This document shows positions 58,970 to 64,000 of a DNA stretch of 64,000 bases, one piece after another. Origin of the DNA: Calliopum simillimum (taxonomy: Eukaryota; Arthropoda; Insecta; Diptera; Lauxaniidae); the NCBI GenBank assembly GCA_951812925.1, contig OX638371.1:117017124-117081123 (forward strand), read 5' to 3'. The notes beneath the pieces are model-generated. The model saw only the letters and a list, made by a program, of their open reading frames with translations, did no database searches and was not told where the DNA came from. The position numbers were made by a program, and so were the translations under genes. Each line of letters starts with the position of its first letter. Position 1 is the stretch's first letter.

Positions 58970-60038
58970 CAGAAAACAAAAGATTGTTAAAAAAACAATT
59001 TTTCATTCTTAAAAAATTGTTATTTCTAAGTTGTTGAAATTAATATTTCATTCTGAAGTCAACAACTTCATTCTTAATACTTTAATTTGTTTCGTATTTG
59101 TCATTTTAAAAAATACAAGATTTCAATCACTTGATATTTTATGTAAAAAAAAATAAAAACAAAAATTCATAGCTGCATTAAAAACATTGAAAAAGTTATA
59201 AAAAAATGCTTTATTTAAAGCATAAGGTAAGAAACATTATACTCAAAGTTTTTTGCCCAATACTAGACATTACCTTCTCCTATCTTTCTGACAGCATATG
59301 AAAACCATGTCGAAGAACGATACATAATTTGAGGCTATCCAAGAATCGACCCATTTTTTGATATCTTCATAAACAAGAAAGTGCTGCTCAGTGATGCAGG
59401 ACTTCCCATTTAACCGTTTTCAAGTAGCTTGCCACTGGACTTGCAACATGTAGCCGAGTGCTGGCATGTTAGAAAATCACTTTGCAGTTTGTCTGCTCAT
59501 ACAGCGTCCGTTTTTATTTTAGGACTCCAATCAAACGTATCAATTGAAGCCGAAGGTGGTCTGTTTTGATAGTCTCTCAACTTGAACGGCACATAATAAA
59601 TTCCACCCTTTTGAATCCACCAATTATAGAGAAGCTTCGAACGTTCGAACTCATGGACTTTCTGTTGTATTATTCCTTATTTTTGTTGACTGTATGAAAC
59701 TGTTAAGTCGCATAGCATGTAATAATATTCCAAGTTCAGGTCATTGCCCTTAGATAGATTGTAAATAAATACTTATATACTCAAAAGCATTTCAACAATC
59801 ATTTATTCTTCATTCCACAGCTTCATTCCTAATTATTTTTGACAATTTCGCTTTTGAAACAACAATTTCCGCTCTTAAACTTTCGACAACTTTTTACTTG
59901 ATTCAACAATTTTTCGTTTTATTTAATAAGTAACAATTTCGTATTTAAAACAAGTGCAAAAGTTGTTGGGAAGATTTCAACCAACAAAAGTTCTTAAATC
60001 AAAGCATAAAGTTGCTGGAAATACAATTTTTTTTCCTG
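58970..60038. mobile_element. Insertion inside the hAT gene, rich in CAACAATTT/AAATTGTT words
   Basis: The ends cagaaaacaaaagattgtt (left) and, reverse-complemented, caggaaaaaaaattgtattt (right) form imperfect TIRs exactly where the hAT reading breaks. Near both ends short words recur: aaattgtt, gttgttgaaa and caacaactt at 58,980-59,070, and caacaattt, gacaactttt and aacaattt at 59,840-59,950. The centre holds a mariner remnant (59,275-59,670). No target-site duplication was found, so the original join may have been altered. Confidence 0.6.
59275..59670 (-). pseudogene. Mos1-like (mauritiana-type) mariner transposase remnant inside the insertion
   Basis: Minus-strand blocks appear in mariner order. 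LLYNWWIQKGGIYYVPFKL matches the usual WWDQKGxIYYELL region. Then, in another frame, KVIF-stop-HASTRLHVASPVA and SYLKTVKWEVL match the block around the second catalytic Asp; the Asp itself appears lost. EQHFLVYEDIKKWVDSWIAS and then SFF match the C-terminus. The SPDxAPSDYHLF segment between WEVL and EQHF is deleted. The remnant is clearly dead. No TIRs are seen next to it. Confidence 0.7.
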
Positions 60039-60952
60039 AATGCATGTGCTTCCTTGCTTCTTGTGTATCCAAGGTGCCTAGAAAGGAGGTTAATTCTTCT
60101 TTTATTTGCCAGAAACACTCAATAACTTGACCTTTACTTAACCAACGAACATTGCTGTGTTGGAGTAAGTCAGAATATGCCGAATCGCATTTAGATAGAA
60201 ACTCTTTAAATGGTCTGTGCTGAAGAGCACGATGAACGATGCCTCACAAGTTAGACTCTAACAACCGTATTTATAATAAAAGTTAAACCATGGAATAAGG
60301 CTATTCCGAAGTTTAACATGAAATTCTGATTTATAAACAATTTTATTCCCAGTTTAAATTTTAAATTGCGTTCGAGTAGGTTTAAAGCTAGATAAGCGCC
60401 GGTTTAAATTTTTTGACGTGACACGAGAATTGTCAAATAAATAAAAACAATTTTTATTTTTCAATAAAAATAAAAACTTGAAACAATTGCAATTGAAATT
60501 GATTTTATTAAGTTCCTTGCTTTCCGAATTAGTAGTTTTACGGATACTTCACAGGACAAGCCGCAGCTGCCCCAAACAAAAGCGATTATTTATTGCCGAT
60601 GCATTTGGCACCACATAGGACAAACAATAAATCCTATAATGAAATATGGTGATTTTACATGCAGTAGCGAAGACATTGATGTACATTGAAAAATTGCAGG
60701 ATGTTGAGGTCGGAGATGGCACCTGTTTGCTTGGCGATTAAATTTTTAAGTAAGCCTTAAAGGCTAATTGAATGGCTATTTAACTTTGGATGGAAAAATC
60801 AAAGAAAATAGAGCTGTGCAAGAAGGTCCTGAAAAACTTCCGTATACTTTCGCCTCATCTTTGAATCATCAATAAAATTTGAATAGCGTTCTAGTGTAGT
60901 GTAATACTCAAAAGCATTTTCGAATGGTGTTATTTGAAAAAGATCTCCATTA

Positions 60953-61520
60953 ATTAATTTAATTTAATTTAATTTATTAATATAACATTACAAATGGTTT
61001 ATACATATAATAATAATTCAGAGTTCAAGAATTATTCTTTCTCTACTTAATAATTAATTTGTACATACAAATATTTGAACAAATATAATATTATAAAAGT
61101 GGAGGTAAAACATTTCAAAAAACCTATTTGACTTTTTATAAAAAAAAATAAAAAATAACCTAATCAACTAGTTAGTGAAATCTTCTGAAGGCACGAGCTC
61201 ACTAATATGGCTATAATCAGAATATAAACACCTGATATTAAAATTTTGTGTAAGCTTTTTAATTCTATCAGTTATTTTTTCTATATCTGCCAAAGCATGT
61301 AATCTATTTGTAGAGTAGAACCATGGTAAATTATAAATTAATTTAAGTAGTTTATTTTGGGAAACTTGTAGTTTTTTTAGATGGCAATTAGAACTAGTTG
61401 CCCAAACTGGTGCTGCATAGAACATAACTGAGTGAAAAATAGATTTTAAAATTAATTTTTTGTTGCTAATAGTAAGGCTAGATTTCCTATTGAAAAAGGA
61501 TACAGAAGTCTAATTAGTAT
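60953..61520 (-). mobile_element. 5'-truncated Jockey-clade retrotransposon with 13-bp target-site duplication
   Basis: The segment is flanked by exact direct repeats aagatctccatta at 60,940-60,952 and 61,521-61,533, the mark of target-primed reverse transcription. On the minus strand it contains the C-terminal end of a Jockey-type ORF2, a short 3'UTR and an (AATTA)n pentamer tail at the target junction. The 5' end is truncated at 61,520 inside ORF2. Confidence 0.85.
61168..61510 (-). pseudogene. Jockey-clade ORF2 C-terminus
   Basis: The frame reads SVSFFNRKSSLTISNKKLIL, then SIFHSVMFYAAPVWATSSNC and HLKKLQVSQNKLLKLIYNLP, ending EDFTN and a stop at 61,168. The pattern with YAAPVWxxxS, LKKLQxxQNKxLxxI and LPWF is typical of Jockey, F and Doc type elements, downstream of the reverse transcriptase catalytic core. 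It is not a gene of the host. No stop interrupts the 113 or so codons present. Confidence 0.8.
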
Positions 61521-62180
61521 AAGATCTCCATTATGTATAAAATAAAGCATGTTATTGTATATGTAAATGTTAAAAATCGCATAGTTTATTTTTAAGATAT
61601 TCAATTGCAAATTGATTTTTCTTTAATTAAGACATGTTTACATTTTTAGCTTTTCCCTGATTTTCTTCATTAAATGCTTCAATGACTTCATCAAGCACTA
61701 TAAGATCTCTATCTACACGATGTTCAATATTGTTCCATAATTGAATCCAAAGATAGGCTCTGTAATTCCAGCAAATCCAGGGCTTTTAAACTAATTCAAT
61801 TTCAATCGCTATCAAAATCAGGAATCCTAGAGGTGAATGCGTTCAAATGATGCATTTCACACACCATAGGTTTTCCTCATGTTTCATCTTAAAAAAAAAT
61901 TGGTGTTTATTGATAGTTGTTTGTGGTGCTATTTCTGCTGTTTGTATCTGTTGTGGGTCTGCTGGATCAATGGAAACAGATTTTTCGGTGATAACTTTTA
62001 TTTATTTCAAAACGTCAACATTTTCATATGAAAAATGTAATAGATTTGGCATAAGGCTGGTTTAGTGAAAAAATGTTTATAAATCAGCAGTGGTTTAACT
62101 TCGATTTAAAAATTTAAACCTGGTATAGCTAAACCGGAGAATAGCTATGGTTTAAAAAAATCTAATAAATACGGCTGTTA

Positions 62181-62397
62181 AGGTTTGGAAACTTCATACC
62201 GACGTTCAAATGGCGCTTAAGTCTCTATTGATGGAATAAGAACATTTTTTATTTTATTGACTACAACCTCTACTTGCAGGTCTCCATGAAGGACATTCTT
62301 TTTTTTTTTTAATCTTTCAAGTATTCTAACGCAAGTGCTTCCTTCATAGTTGTAGAAGATTGAAACATCAATATTTGAATATTAGTTACTATATATA
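62181..62397. other. Spacer between the TIR element and the mariner
   Basis: Minus-strand codons (NVLHGDLQVEVVVNKIKNVL) may be an old coding remnant but are not recognised. They could be the upstream continuation of the hAT gene, which I could not confirm. Confidence 0.3.
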
Positions 62398-63718
62398 CGA
62401 GGGGCCTAACAAAAGTTCGCTTAGTTGAATTGAAAAAACTTTTTAATTAAATTTTTAAAATTTTTGACTTTATTCTTCATATATTTGTATTTTTTCAACG
62501 TAATCGCCATTTATTTCGATACATTTTTGAAGTCGATAAATCCATTTTGAAAAACAGTCTTCAAAATGGCTTTTTGCAGTTTTGCAATTTCATCATTAAC
62601 TGCATTTATTATCTCATCATTACAGTTGAAGACTCTCCCTCTCAAATTTTATTTTATTTTTGGAAACAACCAGAAGTCACAAGGCGCTAGATCTGGGGAA
62701 TAAGGTGCGGGACGAATTTCTTCGATGCCTGAAAGCGCAATAAAATCGGTCGTTTTTTCAGCAGTGTGCGCTGGCGCGTTATCGTGATGTAGAAAGTAGC
62801 GGCGTAGCTCCTTTTTTTGGCGTTTCCCAATAAATTTTGGAAGACTTTTGGTAAACAGGTTTCAGTATACCACTTTGCAGTAACCGTCTGACCCTTTTTC
62901 AAAGGAATAGCAGCTACAACTTTCGCTCTGGTGAAGTAAACTGACATCATTACTTTTGTTGCTGACTTTTGTTGCTTTGCTTTAACTGGTGGATTTGCAC
63001 CTTCTGGGCTCCATACCATGGATTGTTGTTTGGTTTCAGGGTCGAACCTGTAAAACCATGCTTCATCACCTGTAACAATTTTTTTGAAAGTGTTAGACTC
63101 TCCGTTTTTTAATTTTTCAAGAAAATACTTAGCAAAACGTACACATGCCTCTTTTTAAGCATCACTTAAAATTCTAGGAACCCATCGGGAAGATTTCTTC
63201 GTGTGTCCAAGATCATTTTTTAATATTCGCGATACAGCCATGGCATTCAAGCCCAGTTCCTCAGCAATGATTTCCTGGGTCAATCTTGGATCTTCGTCAA
63301 TTTAAGACTTAACCAGCACTACACATTCATAATCAGTCAAAGATTTTGGGCGGCCTTCTCGTGGTTCGTCCTCCACAGAAAAATGGCCTGTCTGGAATCT
63401 TCGGAACCACTTTGAAATAGTCATGAGGGATGGCGCATTAACTTCAAATGCTATTTGGCATTCATTAAATATTTCCATAGGCTTGAGCTTACGTCGAAAT
63501 CCAAAAAGAATAGCAAACCAAATCTCTTGCTGCGTTGGCATTGGAATATCTGCTGACTTTGTTTTACGAATTTTACGTTTTCTTCTCTCCATTTTGACCG
63601 ATCTTTCTGAAAATTAAAATGATATATCGTATGACTATAACAAATAATACGCAATTTTTTGATTTATTAAAAATTTATGACATGACACCAACTAAGCGAA
63701 TTTTTGTTAGGCCCTACG
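62398..63718 (-). mobile_element. Mariner element (DD34D), both TIRs and TA target present, inactive
   Basis: The element is about 1,321 bp, normal for mariner. TIRs read cgaggggcctaacaaaagtt (left) and, reverse-complemented, cgtagggcctaacaaaaatt (right), continuing as cgcttagttg on both sides. It is flanked by TA at 62,396-62,397 and 63,719-63,720, the standard duplicated target. It carries a degraded transposase on the minus strand. Confidence 0.9.
62511..63592 (-). pseudogene. Mariner transposase with stops and a frameshift, catalytic DD34D motifs still readable
   Basis: The start at 63,592 (MERRKRKIRKTKSADIPMPT) opens the DNA-binding half, with helix-turn-helix segments around NECQIAFEVNAPSLMTISKW and the linker EDEPREGRPKSLTD. 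A stop follows at 63,301 and another near 63,158 (after RWVPRILSDA). The first catalytic Asp is in VTGDEAWFYRFDPET, the second in HDNAPAHTAEKT and the third in YSPDLAPCDFWLF, with 34 residues between the second and third. A frameshift separates the frame at 62,687-63,019 from the HDNAPAHT block. A further stop follows FPKIK. The final stop is at 62,511. The family is certain; the subfamily is not assigned. Confidence 0.85.
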
Positions 63719-64000
63719 TATTGCAGACAATATTCGATAAAGGAAGTTATGCCAATGGACACATCTTCACATTAATTGATGTCCACTAGCAATTATTGTA
63801 GACGTTGTGGATGTCAGCGTTGCACCAATAACAATTTCATGCAAAGAACTGGCGAATCACTAAAATAACATCAACTTGGTTTGGTTTTAACAAAATTTAC
63901 AGGAAAATATAAAATTTTAATGCACTCGTGCCAATAACTCGATATAAAAATTCAATTTGCAATCGATGCAACAGAGAAAACATCATGACAAAGTCATGTT
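63719..64000. other. No gene seen
   Basis: Short AT-rich flank to the window end, without a supported feature. Confidence 0.4.

Larger units (their letters stand above)
58390..60256 (-). pseudogene. hAT-superfamily transposase (ZBED5/FAM200/GTF2IRD2-like), broken by an insertion
   Basis: Two minus-strand pieces belong together. Piece 1 (60,256-60,039) is 70 open codons reading GIVHRALQHRPFKEFLSKCD, then YSDLLQHSNVRWLSKGQVIE and ECFWQIKEELTSFL; the RWLSxGxV block is characteristic of this hAT group. Piece 2 (58,966-58,563) continues with EFLANELSMLASFGFLEILK, HLNALNTELHGKKKLICDLI, then QSVSSFRRKLDIFEKDI. After a frameshift it continues with KEFEADFGEIEKLSRFLKSP and ends at stops near 58,560. 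Between the pieces lies the insertion at 58,970-60,038. Piece 1 stops where another TIR element starts at 60,259. The BED zinc finger and N-terminal half are not seen. The transposase is dead through frameshift, insertion and truncation. Confidence 0.75.
60259..62180. mobile_element. TIR element (~1.9 kb) with GGTTTAAA words, carrying a Jockey insertion
   Basis: The left end taacaaccgtatttataata and the right end, reverse-complemented, taacagccgtatttattaga are inverted repeats, followed on both sides by ttaaacca and a block like ggctattc. The word ggtttaaa or gtttaaat recurs near 60,353, 60,380 and 60,401, and inverted (tttaaacc) at 62,110-62,130. Without the Jockey copy it would be about 1.35 kb. 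Minus-strand codons near 61,650-61,740 (LDEVIEAFNEENQGKAKNVN) look like old coding sequence of unknown family. Confidence 0.65.

Noticed and set aside
1..64000. CRISPR arrays, bacterial operons, rRNA, LTR retrotransposons
   Set aside because: Looked for and not seen; composition and element content are those of a fly nuclear genome, and no LTR pair or gag-pol order was found.

Overview
The window looks like AT-rich, repeat-dominated DNA of a higher fly (Diptera, Cyclorrhapha); a tephritid-type genome is my best guess, not a demonstrated identity. The grounds are many CAA/TTG/CTG microsatellites, degraded mariner, maT, hAT and Jockey-type elements, and several copies of a dispersed repeat whose end (near 48,430-48,570 and, inverted, 25,530-25,700) resembles a sequence I recall as widespread in fly genomes. 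There are no bacterial operons, no CRISPR array, no rRNA and no intact tRNA. I found no host protein-coding gene that I can call with confidence. Nearly all open frames are short, lack a good start, or come from low-complexity sequence. The window is best read as intergenic or long-intron DNA with a few possible exons.

Left part (1-14,600): a 791-bp foldback element at the very edge; a TIR element full of ACGGAT/ATCCGT words (4,693-5,575); the 3' two-thirds of a DD37D maT transposase cut off by a palindromic MITE (6,985-7,962); a TIR element with CGAAACGTAG words (8,641-9,313); a possible exon behind a strong splice acceptor (9,747-9,810), followed by a possible 5'UTR exon ending in a splice donor at 10,998; and foldback elements at 11,980-12,765 and 14,241-14,580.

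Middle part (14,600-48,600): TIR elements rich in ATTCGTAC (16.6-17.7 kb) and GGGTAATGTGG (19,073-19,948); a decayed non-LTR reverse transcriptase (22.2-23.1 kb, minus); an 876-bp foldback (27,768-28,643); a decayed mariner (31.3-32.2 kb, minus); a diverged relative of the 14.2-kb foldback (34.9-35.3 kb); and a further foldback family with at least five copies or fragments (29.6, 30.3, 37.2-37.8, 42.0-42.8, 44.1-44.8 kb). A 76-bp island at 45.16-45.24 kb has coding-like codons and splice signals on both strands.

Right part (48,600-64,000): a 52-bp minisatellite, a degenerate tRNA-Ser/Leu-like sequence, a cluster of TGACAGCTG words beside a splice donor, a TIR element split by a 5'-truncated non-LTR insertion (54,397-55,772), and a stack of transposons at 58.4-62.2 kb. 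In that stack a hAT transposase is interrupted by an element that carries a Mos1-like mariner remnant, and it ends at a second element that itself carries a Jockey insertion with a 13-bp target-site duplication. A complete but dead DD34D mariner flanked by TA lies at 62,398-63,718.

The most notable recurring structure is a class of non-autonomous elements (about 0.5-2 kb) in which short TIRs are followed by many copies of one element-specific word, inverted between the two halves. At least six different elements here share this layout with different words.
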